A stretch of 64,000 nt of DNA from contig JAGBCQ010000012.1 of NCBI GenBank assembly GCA_017937925.1, forward strand, positions 248,001-312,000. Reading direction: 5' to 3'. The position numbers were made by a program, and so were the translations under genes. Numbering within the stretch: the first letter of the stretch is position 1; every line of letters starts with the position of its first letter. Positions 53,477 through 62,817 of the stretch are shown here, in pieces. Source of the DNA: Paraprevotella sp. GTDB lineage: Bacteria > Bacteroidota > Bacteroidia > Bacteroidales > Bacteroidaceae. Under the pieces are notes generated by a model. It made no database searches, was not told the origin of the DNA, and was given only the letters and a program-made list of their open reading frames with translations.

Positions 53477-55159
53477 ATGAAACTAACAACGAATAATCAG
53501 AAATTGATAGACGAATGTATTCGTCTAGACTTGAGTGAAAATGATAATTTCACACAAGTGAATGAATATTTTGAGTTTTTTGCTTCGTCTATGGTCCTTA
53601 AAGATTATGACCTTTCTGATGATGATATATTTAATGGGATAACAGGCAAAGGAAATGATGGAGGAATCGATGGCTTTTATTTGTTTGTGAATGGAGAATT
53701 AGTTACGGAAGATTTAGTAGAAGATATAAATATTCCACGTGCTTGTCCAATAGATTTGATTATAGTGCAGGCAAAGTATGTTTCATCATTTGGTGAAGAT
53801 GCAATATTGAAATGGAAAACAGCATCTTCAAACTTATTGGAGATGAAACCCTTAGACCAATATAAGAAGAGATATACAGAAAAGGTTATTGAGAATTTTA
53901 CTTTATTTGGTAAAATTATAAAAAAGTCGATTCGCTTACAATGTAAGTTACGTATTTCATATTATTATACTACATTAGGCCTAAGAAATGAAATACATCC
54001 AAATGTGATAGCACAGAAAGATGAATTAATTGGTATTGTTAATTCTATATATCCATCCGCAAATGTTACTGTTCATTTTTGGGATGCTGATCAGTTAATG
54101 GATACCTATAATAGATTGCCAAAAACATCTGTGAATATTTCTTTTGCTGATCAACCGATATCTTTAGGAGCATCTGATATGGTGGCATTAGTTAATCTTG
54201 GAACATATTATAATTTCATAACAGATGAATCTGGAAATCTTAATAAAAGATTCTTCGAGGCTAATGTTAGAGACTATCAAGGGACTAACTCTGTAAATAA
54301 GTCAATAGCAGAAACCCTTTATGCACCTGGTAATGAAGATTTTTGGTGGCTAAATAATGGTGTTACTATTTTGGTGTCCAGTTTGTCGCGTGTTACCAGT
54401 AAAGAAATCGTTATAGAAAATCCCGAAATAGTTAATGGACTTCAAACATCTAGAGAGATTTATAACTATTTTACAGGTAATGAAGATATGCTAGCTGCAG
54501 AAAAAAGAAATATTCTTGTAAGAATTATAAAGCCTGCAGATGAGGACTCTCGTGATAAAATAATTTTTGCGACAAATAACCAAACAAATATTCCACAATA
54601 TTCTTTACGCGTAACAGACAACATTCATATACAAATAGAGCTTTATTTTAAAAGTAAGGGCTTATATTATGATAGACGAAAGAATTATTATAAGAATTTG
54701 CGTAAAAAGCCATCAGATATTATAGGAGTATCTTTTCTTGCACAATGTTTGATTTCAATAATTCTGAAGAAACCTGATTACGCACGAGCTCGTCCTTCAA
54801 CATTATTAGCGGATGAAGCTATTTACAACCATTTATATAGCGGAGAACAAGATCTAGAAGTTTACTATAAAGCAGCTATGATTGGCAAGATTGTAAAAAC
54901 TACTTTAAATACTTCTCAATTATCAAAATCAGCTAAAAATGATATCCTTTTTTATGTAATCTATGTTGTAGTTGCAAAAATGTTAGGTAAAACAGATATA
55001 AAGTTTGATGATCTATTAACTATTGATTTAACACTAGTGGATAGTGTTGCTGTAAATGATGCGATAATTATAGTTTATAGTAAATATACAGAAAAAGGAG
55101 CTTCTGGTAGTGTTGCCAAATCCTCGTCTTTTATTAAAGATATAATCGATACATTATAA
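53477..55159 (+). CDS. AIPR-family (abortive phage infection) protein with nuclease-like N-terminus
   Basis: This 560-residue protein has an AIPR core with 'VRDYQGTNSVNKSIAETL', 'NEDFWWLNNGVTILVSS', 'IENPEIVNGLQTSREIY' and 'IIFATNNQTNIPQYSLRV'. The N-terminal part has 'GKGNDGGIDGFY' (about 55-66) and 'LIIVQAKY' (about 96-102), which fits a PD-(D/E)xK-type nuclease site (Asp ... Gln-x-Lys). The family is linked to abortive infection and is often next to restriction systems. The gene sits between hsdS and hsdR with gaps of 18 and 17 bases, and is visibly more AT-rich than hsdM and hsdR, suggesting later insertion. Confidence 0.85.
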   Translation: MKLTTNNQKLIDECIRLDLSENDNFTQVNEYFEFFASSMVLKDYDLSDDDIFNGITGKGNDGGIDGFYLFVNGELVTEDLVEDINIPRACPIDLIIVQAKYVSSFGEDAILKWKTASSNLLEMKPLDQYKKRYTEKVIENFTLFGKIIKKSIRLQCKLRISYYYTTLGLRNEIHPNVIAQKDELIGIVNSIYPSANVTVHFWDADQLMDTYNRLPKTSVNISFADQPISLGASDMVALVNLGTYYNFITDESGNLNKRFFEANVRDYQGTNSVNKSIAETLYAPGNEDFWWLNNGVTILVSSLSRVTSKEIVIENPEIVNGLQTSREIYNYFTGNEDMLAAEKRNILVRIIKPADEDSRDKIIFATNNQTNIPQYSLRVTDNIHIQIELYFKSKGLYYDRRKNYYKNLRKKPSDIIGVSFLAQCLISIILKKPDYARARPSTLLADEAIYNHLYSGEQDLEVYYKAAMIGKIVKTTLNTSQLSKSAKNDILFYVIYVVVAKMLGKTDIKFDDLLTIDLTLVDSVAVNDAIIIVYSKYTEKGASGSVAKSSSFIKDIIDTL

Positions 55160-55176
55160 TTATAAATTAATTTACT

Positions 55177-58100
55177 ATGTCAAAAGACTACAGCGAAGAC
55201 CAACTGATACAGAAAAGTGCAGCCGATTTGTTGGAAAAAGAACTTGGTTGGACCAGTGTGGTAGCATGGGATGCAGAGGTGCTTGGTGAAACTGGCACCT
55301 TGGGCAGAAAGAGCTATCATGAAGTGTTGCTTGTGCGTCATTTCAGCAAGGCGTTGAAGATGCTGAATCCGTGGATGACGGAGAAGCAGTTGGCCGAAGC
55401 GGTAGAACGGATGACAGAACGCATGAGCAGCCAAACATTGATGCAAATCAACGAGGAGAAATATCAGTACATCAAGGATGGCATACCCGTAACCCGTACC
55501 AAACCGAATGGCGAAACAGAAGAGGTAAAGGCTAAAGTTATAGACTTTGCCTCACCGCAAAAGAATGAATTCATATGTGTACGAGAACTATGGGTATATG
55601 GTGCTTTGTACCGAAGAAGGGCTGATATCGTAGGTTTTGTAAATGGCATTCCCTTGCTCTTTATGGAGCTGAAGAACCACGATGTGGAGGTTGTGGATGC
55701 ATTCAATAAAAACTATCGGGACTATCTGGATACCATACCGCAACTGTTCCACCACAATGCATTCATCATGTTTAGCAACGGATTGGAAGCACGAGTGGGT
55801 ACCATTGATTCGAAGTGGGAGTTCTTCCACGAATGGAAACGACTCAACGAATCGGAAACCGGGTGCATCGAACTGCCTACCATGTTGCGTGGTATCTGCA
55901 AGAAAGAAAACTTCCTCGACCTGTTGGAGAACTTCATTCTATACGACCACTCGGACGGGCGTACGGTTAAGATTATGGCTCGCAACCACCAATATTTGGG
56001 AGTAAACCAGGCGGTAGAGATGTACAAGAACCGCGAGTATGTCAATGGCAAGTTAGGCGTATTCTGGCACACGCAAGGTAGTGGAAAAAGTTATTCCATG
56101 GTGTTCTTGGCACAAAAGATTCGACGTAAGTTTGCCGGCTCGCCAACCATTGTGGTATTGACCGACCGCGAAGAATTGAATAAGCAAATTAGCGGAACAT
56201 TTGAGAATTGCGGCATGTTGGGCAAAGTTAAGGCAGAAATGTTTATCGCCCAAAGTGGTGAGGACCTGATAACCAAACTGAAAGGGAATCCATCATTTAT
56301 CTTCTCGTTGATTCAGAAGTTTAACCGACCAGATGCAGAACCTATTTATCCCGACCACGACATTGTGGTAATCAGTGATGAAGCGCATCGCACACAGAAT
56401 GGAATCTTTGCTGATAACCTGATGCACCTGTTGCCTACGGCCAGCCGAATAGGATTCACGGGTACTCCTTTACTCTCCAACGACAATATCACAGCTCGTA
56501 CCTTTGGTGGATATGTCAGTATTTACGACTTCAAGCGTGCGGTGGAAGATAAAGCTACTGTACCATTATATTATGAGAATCGGGGTGAGCGTTTGCAGGA
56601 TTTGCAGAACCCTGAAATAAATGAAGAGATAGCAGCGGCCTTGGAACAGGCAGGCGATATGGATGCTTCGCAATTGGCAAAATTGGAACGGGAGTTTGCC
56701 AAGGAAGTGCATCTGCTTACGGCCAAGAAGCGTTTGCGTATCGTAGCCAAAGACTTTGTGCATCATTATAGTGACCTTTGGACATCAGGAAAGGCCATGA
56801 TGGTGAGCTACAATAAAGTGACATGCGTACGGATGTACGAGTATGTGCAGGAATATTGGCAAAAAGAAATAGCCGCATTGGAAAAACAGATTGCCGCATC
56901 CACATCCCAACAGGAGGTGCAGGAACTGAACCGCAAGCTCACATGGATGCAAGAAACGGAGATGGCAGTAGTGGTATCGCAAGAACAGAACGAGATACAG
57001 ACCTTCCAGAAATGGGGATTGGATATACTGCCACATCGTAAAAAGATGGAAGATCGGGAGCTTGACAAAGAATTCAGGGATAAGGACAACAAAGTGAGGG
57101 TAGTATTCGTCTGTGCCATGTGGCTTACGGGTTTTGATGTGAAAACACTATCGTGCCTGTACATCGACAAGCCAATGAAAGCACATACACTGATGCAGAC
57201 CATTGCCCGTGCCAATCGTGTGGCAGAAGGTAAGACCAATGGACTCATCATTGACTACATAGGTATCGTAAAGGCTCTTCGTCAGGCATTAGCCGACTAT
57301 ACTGCAAATCCTGAAGGAGGGGAAGGCGGAAATGACCCTACCATAGATAAGCAAGAACTGATAAAACATGTACACGAGGCGATAGCGGCCGCTACTGCTT
57401 TCTTAAAAGAGCATGAATTTGAATTACAGAATCTAATAGAAGCGGATAATTTCTATAAGTTATTCTTATTGAAAGAAGCTGCCAATGCTATGTGCGAAAC
57501 GGCAGAGGTAAGAAAGACTTATTGTACTTATGCTACTACCTTGCTAAAACTTTGGAAATACTTGGACCGTGAAGACATTACAGCAGAAATGAAGCAGCAT
57601 AAAGATGCCATAGAGGCTATTTTCAAGGAATTGCAGAAGAAACGGAAACATGCGGACATCACAGATTTGAGTGTAGCCATCAATGACATTGTGAATGAAC
57701 ATATACAGATAGATGTTACCACGTTGAAAGATGATACAGCAGCTCGCCGTTTCGACATCAGTGGCATTAACTTCGATTTGCTCAGACGGGAGTTTGCCAA
57801 AAGCAAGGAAAGGAACTTGATACTAAAAGATATTCAAGAGTTGTTGCAGGAGCGCATCGCACAAATGTTGGCACAAAATCCTTCGCGCATCAACTTTTAT
57901 GAGAAATATCAAAGCATCATCAACGAATATAATCAGGAACAAAACCGCGTGAACATCGAAAGGACTTTTGAGGAGTTGATGCAACTGTCACACCAACTCA
58001 CGGAAGAAGAGAAACGCTACGTCCGCGAAGGATTTGAAAATGATGAGCAACTCTCGATATACGATGTACTGATGAAAGAAAATCTTTCGAAAGAAGATAT

Positions 58101-58326
58101 CAAGAAACTGAAAAAGGTCGCAGTGGAGCTATTGGCAAAGATTAAAAACCTGATAGAGACAATGGATCATCCTTTTGATAAGCAAGAAACAAAAGCGACA
58201 ATCATCATTGCCATCCGTAATACGCTCTGGAGCGATTTACCAGAAAGCTATTCTGATGAAAGCATCAACTACTATAGAGATGCCGTATATAACTATGTCA
58301 GCCAGCGGTATGGGGGGATTGCATAA
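55177..58326 (+). CDS. hsdR: Type I restriction endonuclease subunit R
   Basis: This 1049-residue ATP-dependent translocase-nuclease has an N-terminal nuclease domain with the PD-(D/E)xK site 'RADIVGFVNGIPLLFMELKN'. The SF2 helicase core has Walker A 'HTQGSGKSYSM' (about 300), 'DEAHRTQNG' (about 402), 'GFTGTPLL', and motifs 'GFDVKTLSCLYIDKPMKAHTLMQTIARANRV' for motif VI. The helical C-terminus contacts HsdM. Length is normal. It is the last of the three core subunits; all motifs are intact, so the system is probably active. Confidence 0.95.
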   Translation: MSKDYSEDQLIQKSAADLLEKELGWTSVVAWDAEVLGETGTLGRKSYHEVLLVRHFSKALKMLNPWMTEKQLAEAVERMTERMSSQTLMQINEEKYQYIKDGIPVTRTKPNGETEEVKAKVIDFASPQKNEFICVRELWVYGALYRRRADIVGFVNGIPLLFMELKNHDVEVVDAFNKNYRDYLDTIPQLFHHNAFIMFSNGLEARVGTIDSKWEFFHEWKRLNESETGCIELPTMLRGICKKENFLDLLENFILYDHSDGRTVKIMARNHQYLGVNQAVEMYKNREYVNGKLGVFWHTQGSGKSYSMVFLAQKIRRKFAGSPTIVVLTDREELNKQISGTFENCGMLGKVKAEMFIAQSGEDLITKLKGNPSFIFSLIQKFNRPDAEPIYPDHDIVVISDEAHRTQNGIFADNLMHLLPTASRIGFTGTPLLSNDNITARTFGGYVSIYDFKRAVEDKATVPLYYENRGERLQDLQNPEINEEIAAALEQAGDMDASQLAKLEREFAKEVHLLTAKKRLRIVAKDFVHHYSDLWTSGKAMMVSYNKVTCVRMYEYVQEYWQKEIAALEKQIAASTSQQEVQELNRKLTWMQETEMAVVVSQEQNEIQTFQKWGLDILPHRKKMEDRELDKEFRDKDNKVRVVFVCAMWLTGFDVKTLSCLYIDKPMKAHTLMQTIARANRVAEGKTNGLIIDYIGIVKALRQALADYTANPEGGEGGNDPTIDKQELIKHVHEAIAAATAFLKEHEFELQNLIEADNFYKLFLLKEAANAMCETAEVRKTYCTYATTLLKLWKYLDREDITAEMKQHKDAIEAIFKELQKKRKHADITDLSVAINDIVNEHIQIDVTTLKDDTAARRFDISGINFDLLRREFAKSKERNLILKDIQELLQERIAQMLAQNPSRINFYEKYQSIINEYNQEQNRVNIERTFEELMQLSHQLTEEEKRYVREGFENDEQLSIYDVLMKENLSKEDIKKLKKVAVELLAKIKNLIETMDHPFDKQETKATIIIAIRNTLWSDLPESYSDESINYYRDAVYNYVSQRYGGIA

Positions 58327-58356
58327 ATAAAGGAACTTTATAATATTGGTTTTATA

Positions 58357-59589
58357 ATGAAAGAAAAGATAAACACAATAAAAATAGGTACAGATTATGA
58401 AAATCGTGTATTTAAACTTTTCTCTTCGTTTTTGCAAAAAGATGAACTTTCTTTTGTATCCCAAAAGTATTCAAGGATATTTCAGCATAAAAGCTATAAA
58501 TGCGTAGGACTTGACAGAACCATTGATTTCGATATTACAATAGAAACATACAATCCTTATTCTAAAGAAAATGAATGGAGTTCTCTTGTTATAGTTGAAT
58601 GTAAATGCCTAACACATAACGTTGATATTTCAGATTTGGACGAATTTGAAACTAAAATGAACAAGGTCTCAAGTTCAGGAATAAAGGGTATAATGGTCAC
58701 GACAAGAGGTTTCACGAAAAAAAGCATCGAACAAGCTCAGAAAGCTCATATTGCTTTAATGGTCCTCTCTGAAGAGCAATATAATTGGATTGTAACTCGT
58801 GACATCAATAAACCTGAGCATCAAATGCAAGTATTGCTTGGAAACGAGCAATCCGGATTAGTGCCTACAGCATATAGTAATGGATTATTTGTGCCATTGT
58901 ATGAATGTCTTGACAATATGGGTATATCTATAACGGAACAAAATATTGTCAACATTCCATGGCTGGATAAAAAACACATTAAAGAAAAAGCTAATGAATT
59001 ATATCAGAGATGTGGCATTTCATCTAATGATATTGCAGGAGAAGTTCTTGCGCAACAGTATCCAGAGTTTAGTATTGAATTTGCTGATTTCCCCCAAGGG
59101 GTTTTAGGCTCTATAGCATATTCCAAGAAGGTTATCAATATATCGAATGAAATACAAACTGATGTACATAGGAGAAACTTCACATTAGCTCATGAATTGG
59201 GACATTTATATCTCCATCAATCTTTCTTGGAATCATTTAATAGCGAATTACTTGACTATGATGAGAAAGGTGTTTTAAGTTTACCTGATGAGATTATCAA
59301 ACGTATGGAGATACAAGCAAATTATTTTGCATCATATCTATTGATTCCTCAAGAAATATTTAAAAATGAAGTCGTTCGGTTATTCAATATTTATTCTATA
59401 TCTAAAGGAAGGTTATATTTAGATTCCCAACCTTGTAATAAATGTGCTGTTTTGGCAATACTTGGAACATTATCTACTAAATTTAATGTATCGAAAGAAG
59501 CGATAAAAATACGTTTGAAAAATGAAGGATTATTAATCATTGATGATAGAGAACCTCAAAGAATTAATCAAATTATTACAAACTATTGA
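58357..59589 (+). CDS. Mrr-like nuclease fused to ImmA/IrrE metallopeptidase
   Basis: This is a 410-residue fusion. Residues about 1-130 look like a restriction-endonuclease (Mrr/PD-(D/E)xK) domain: 'TIDFDITIETYNP' and 'SLVIVECKCLTHNVDISDLDEFETKM' with E-C-K at about 82-84, then 'GIKGIMVTTRGFTKKSIEQAQ'. Residues about 225-395 are an ImmA/IrrE-type zinc peptidase with 'TLAHELGHLYLHQ' (HExxH at about 279-283) and 'IQANYFASYLLIP' (the third-ligand helix). ImmA proteases cleave repressors in mobile elements. It lies 30 bases after hsdR and is AT-rich. I know of each family separately; the pairing and its trigger are unexplained. Confidence 0.8.
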   Translation: MKEKINTIKIGTDYENRVFKLFSSFLQKDELSFVSQKYSRIFQHKSYKCVGLDRTIDFDITIETYNPYSKENEWSSLVIVECKCLTHNVDISDLDEFETKMNKVSSSGIKGIMVTTRGFTKKSIEQAQKAHIALMVLSEEQYNWIVTRDINKPEHQMQVLLGNEQSGLVPTAYSNGLFVPLYECLDNMGISITEQNIVNIPWLDKKHIKEKANELYQRCGISSNDIAGEVLAQQYPEFSIEFADFPQGVLGSIAYSKKVINISNEIQTDVHRRNFTLAHELGHLYLHQSFLESFNSELLDYDEKGVLSLPDEIIKRMEIQANYFASYLLIPQEIFKNEVVRLFNIYSISKGRLYLDSQPCNKCAVLAILGTLSTKFNVSKEAIKIRLKNEGLLIIDDREPQRINQIITNY

Positions 59590-59620
59590 AAAGACTTTTA
59601 ATAAAATCCCCTCCATAAAT

Positions 59621-59713
59621 ATGACCAAGAAACAAGCGATACAATTATTTGAAGGACGTAAGGTGCGTATTGTTTGGGATGATGAACCTAGAAGAGGGCT
59701 AATCAAACCATGA
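59621..59713 (+). pseudogene. Fragment of a BRO/antirepressor-like gene
   Basis: The ATG at 59621 opens a 30-residue frame, MTKKQAIQLFEGRKVRIVWDD then EPRRGLIKP and a stop. The first 21 residues match the start seen in BRO-N type proteins of Bacteroidetes ('KQAI.LFE.KKVR..WDDE'), which normally continue with 'EEWYFS..DVV'. The remainder is absent, so it looks truncated. It lies between the Mrr-ImmA fusion and the RhuM-family gene. The frame also extends upstream to an ATG at 59543 inside the fusion gene. Confidence 0.45.
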
Positions 59714-59746
59714 CAAATCACCACCTGTTGATAATGAAAAGAACTT

Positions 59747-60772
59747 ATGGCAAATCGTAAAGAAATAAGAAATAGTACAGCAGAGTTTCTAATCTTTCAA
59801 ATTGAAGGGAAGGAACAAGGTGTTGAAGTCTATTATAAAGATAAGACAGTTTGGTGTACCCAGAAAGCTATGGGTATGCTGTTTGATTGCTCTACAGATA
59901 ACATCGGACTTCATCTAAAGAATATCTTTGCTTCTGGGGAACTTGAGAAGGATTCAGTTACCGAGAAAATCTCGGCAACTGCTTCCGATGGCAAGAAATA
60001 TATGACGCAGTTCTATAATCTCGATGCGGTTATTAGTGTAGGTTATCGTGTAAACAGTATCCGTGCAACTCAATTCCGTCAATGGGCAACGAGCGTATTG
60101 CGAGAGTTCGCTATACGTGGATATGTTTTGGATAAGAAGAGAATGGAGAACGGTTCGTTCCTTGGCGAAGATTATTTTGAGCATCTGTTAGCTGAGATAC
60201 GGGAGATACGTCTCTCTGAACGACGGTTCTACCAGAAACTGACAGATATCTATGCCACTGCCGTTGACTACAATCGGGATGCACCGACCACACGATTATT
60301 CTTCAAGATGATGCAAAACAAGATGCATTATGCTGTTCACGGACGTACAGCCGCAGAACTGATTGTAGAACGAGCTGATGCAGAGCAGGAACACATGGGG
60401 TTGACTTCGTGGGAGAATGCTCCAGATGGTAAAATCGTAAAGACAGACGTGGCAGTTGCCAAAAACTATCTTAAAGAGGTTGAACTGGCAGATATGGGAC
60501 AGTTGGTGAATGGTGTGCTTGAATTGGCCGAAAGAATGGCAAAACGTCATATTCCAATGACAATGGAGGATTGGGCCAAACAGATTGACACCATTTTGGC
60601 TGCTGGTGGTAACGTAGTTCTGCAAACGACAGGAGAAGTAACTGCCGAACAAGCGAAAGAACATGCTGAAACGGAGTTTGAAAAGTATCGAATCATACAA
60701 GATCGCCTATTCCAAAGTGACTTCGATAGGTTTATGGATGCTCTTCCTTTTGAAGAAGAGCCCAAAGAATAA
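59747..60772 (+). CDS. RhuM-family protein
   Basis: This 341-residue protein resembles the Salmonella SPI-3 RhuM family: 'VEVYYKDKTVWCTQKAMGMLFDCSTDNIGLHLKNIFASGEL', 'YNLDAVISVGYRVNSIRATQFRQWATSVLREFAIRGYVLDKKRM' and a C-terminal 'FFKMMQNKMHYAVHGRTAAELI'. RhuM genes are commonly found next to type I restriction loci, as here. The N-terminal half has a DNA-binding look, but the activity is not known. It ends the operon, 38 bases before a terminator. Confidence 0.85.
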   Translation: MANRKEIRNSTAEFLIFQIEGKEQGVEVYYKDKTVWCTQKAMGMLFDCSTDNIGLHLKNIFASGELEKDSVTEKISATASDGKKYMTQFYNLDAVISVGYRVNSIRATQFRQWATSVLREFAIRGYVLDKKRMENGSFLGEDYFEHLLAEIREIRLSERRFYQKLTDIYATAVDYNRDAPTTRLFFKMMQNKMHYAVHGRTAAELIVERADAEQEHMGLTSWENAPDGKIVKTDVAVAKNYLKEVELADMGQLVNGVLELAERMAKRHIPMTMEDWAKQIDTILAAGGNVVLQTTGEVTAEQAKEHAETEFEKYRIIQDRLFQSDFDRFMDALPFEEEPKE

Positions 60773-60810
60773 ATTTCAACATACGAGCATAATTGAAGAA
60801 AAATTGCATA

Positions 60811-60847
60811 AAAACAGCGTGTAACTATTTTGGTCACACGCTGTTTT
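60811..60847. terminator. Terminator after the RhuM-family gene
   Basis: AAAACAGCGTGT and a matching CACACGCTGTTTT pair across an 11-12 base loop, with flanking A- and T-runs. The right arm shares GGTCACACGCT with the terminator at 26005-26036. The rest of the gap to 61059 has no recognisable gene apart from the C-terminal extension frame at 60990-61059. Confidence 0.75.
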
Positions 60848-60989
60848 TATATTTATTCAAATCCTTGAATTACTTCACTTCCTCAAATCTAAATACCACT
60901 ATGCATCAGCTATTTACGAATACGCGTAAACGATAAGAGGATGTAAAAGAGGCTGTTAAGCCTAACAAATATAGAAATCCACAACTTAG

Positions 60990-61059
60990 TTATTTGTGTT
61001 TCTTGCCAAGCACCTTTTCTTCCAACTCTGGCAGATGCTCTAAGATATTCTCGTCTATA
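60990..61059 (-). other. Out-of-frame continuation of the nuclease gene (possible frameshift)
   Basis: Just past the stop of the 61060-62817 gene, the frame displaced by one base is open and reads 'LIDIDENILEHLPELEEKVLGKKHK' to a TAA at 60990-60992. The overlap with the annotated 3' end passes through an A-rich run encoding 'LKKK'. The continuation looks like real protein. It may be the original C-terminus, lost from the frame by a one-base change, or a separate tiny frame. Confidence 0.35.
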
Positions 61060-62817
61060 TCAATTAACACTAGTGATTTTCTTTTTAAGTCCTAATGCGT
61101 TTAATGATTCATTAAACATTTTCTGTCTCTCTAATTTCGATATTTTATAGTGTTCCATCATAAATGTATCAAAATCTGCAAAAGGATTAAAAGACCAATG
61201 GATTCCATCTTTCTCATATTTGGCCGCTTTACTATAATAATTATCAAATATGGTATGGAAACCAAATCTAGCAAAGGCTTGTCTATACCATATTAGTGTG
61301 TTTATGGACATTACAACAAGCGGATGACACATTTGATTTGGTAGCTCTTTATCAATTAAATCCTTATACCAAGAGTTGATGATACCTGATATACCAGGAA
61401 TGACAAGATGAGTATCTTCCAATACTAGCACTGGGTAATACGCCACTTCGTCTGGTATGTTTTTATCAAGCTCAAAAACATCATCGTCTATAAGTTTCAT
61501 TTGATTAACAAGCTGCTTTACTCCCAAATCTTCAGGTTTCTTTTTCTCCTTACGCGATTTATCAGTGTTCTTGGTTGACTGATAGAGTTTTTGTTTCAAC
61601 AAATCCTGCAGTTCTATAATGTCAGATTTATCTTTTACCTCACCTTTAATTCTGATTGCTTTACACTCAAAGAGTATTATGTTATAATCTTCTCTAACAT
61701 AGAAATCTGGTTGCTCGTCAATCTCTGTAGGGGCATTCAATTCTTCTACATCGTATTTAGTAGGCAAAAAGAACGACGTATGCTTTGAAAGAGCAGCAAG
61801 AGCTGCAGGTTGAAACAATCGTCGCTCAACAAATTCTTTATTATAAAATGCAAAAGCATTCTTGAATCCATCCTTTATATCAAAGAATAGACTGCTGTAT
61901 AGTCTCTCTAGTAACAAGTGAAGACTATAAATCAGATATTTACCACTATCAATTTTCACCAGAGGGTGTGAACGGAAAGTTCTATAATCTACATTATTAT
62001 CTCTTGATTCCGCATCTTCTGCATCATACGGTATAGTAGCCGTTATGTCTATACAGAGATTATCCAGCACAGACTTACTTATAAGATGATCTTCATCTTG
62101 CAACTGATTATAGTCAAAGATAGGACATGCTTTTACACCACTCTTTAAATATCCCATTGATAGCGACACTAATGACATCCAAGTTTTGGAATACTCATCA
62201 ATTGAATTAATCCCCATCTTTTGCATGAATACTTCATATGCATTAGCACATTTAGGGTGATTCTCTAAGAAATCCACTAGTTTCTTATAGTGTGTAATCT
62301 GACGAACAAAAGAATCACTCTGATTTTGATTAATTATATCATTCTGCACGTAGTAGTTGGCGAACAACAGTGTTGCTAAATCTAATTGACCAACATGGGA
62401 AAAAGCCATCAAATTTTCATTAAGCATCAGCACAGAACGAAACAAATCATATTCAAAATCTTCTTTTTGTCCTTCATTCTTGTACTCTTGTACGGGAATA
62501 GAAAAGGCCACTCGCATCAACTCTAATGCTGTTTTCACTGTACAATAGCATACTCTATCCTGCCCTGTTGTATTAAGATATTTAGATATTTTTTCATTTA
62601 GACCAGGAATGTGTTTCTTGCTTACCTCTGAGAAAAAAGTATTATTATCGTCTGGAATAAAGGCTGCATTGCTGTAATTATTGCATAGGACATGACAGCA
62701 ACGAACAATATACTCACGGCTATATTTCTTCAGTATTGTTCGCACGTCCAAATCTTTTTCCTTTGGAAATAAGTCGTGGAATTCTAGTATTTTTTGTATT
62801 GTATATTCCATTTTCAT
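61060..62817 (-). CDS. Unrecognised protein with PD-(D/E)xK nuclease-like motif
   Basis: This 585-residue protein is not assigned to a family by eye. The first 330 residues are helical and charged, with no clear motif. At about 365-385 'EQPDFYVREDYNIILFECKA' has the PD...ExK layout of a restriction-endonuclease-like active site, and a helix with Lys/Glu follows. Its start overlaps the upstream gene's stop (TAATG), so the two are translationally coupled. The context is the right end of the defence island, on the opposite strand to the hsd operon. A one-base frame change near the 3' end may have altered the C-terminus. Confidence 0.6.
   Translation of the reverse strand: MKMEYTIQKILEFHDLFPKEKDLDVRTILKKYSREYIVRCCHVLCNNYSNAAFIPDDNNTFFSEVSKKHIPGLNEKISKYLNTTGQDRVCYCTVKTALELMRVAFSIPVQEYKNEGQKEDFEYDLFRSVLMLNENLMAFSHVGQLDLATLLFANYYVQNDIINQNQSDSFVRQITHYKKLVDFLENHPKCANAYEVFMQKMGINSIDEYSKTWMSLVSLSMGYLKSGVKACPIFDYNQLQDEDHLISKSVLDNLCIDITATIPYDAEDAESRDNNVDYRTFRSHPLVKIDSGKYLIYSLHLLLERLYSSLFFDIKDGFKNAFAFYNKEFVERRLFQPAALAALSKHTSFFLPTKYDVEELNAPTEIDEQPDFYVREDYNIILFECKAIRIKGEVKDKSDIIELQDLLKQKLYQSTKNTDKSRKEKKKPEDLGVKQLVNQMKLIDDDVFELDKNIPDEVAYYPVLVLEDTHLVIPGISGIINSWYKDLIDKELPNQMCHPLVVMSINTLIWYRQAFARFGFHTIFDNYYSKAAKYEKDGIHWSFNPFADFDTFMMEHYKISKLERQKMFNESLNALGLKKKITSVN

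Noticed and set aside
61066-61085. Programmed -1 frameshift at the A-rich run of the nuclease-motif gene
   Set aside because: The -1 frame meets a stop within a few codons and the slippery pattern is not canonical; only a +1 or one-base-change reading gives the longer tail.
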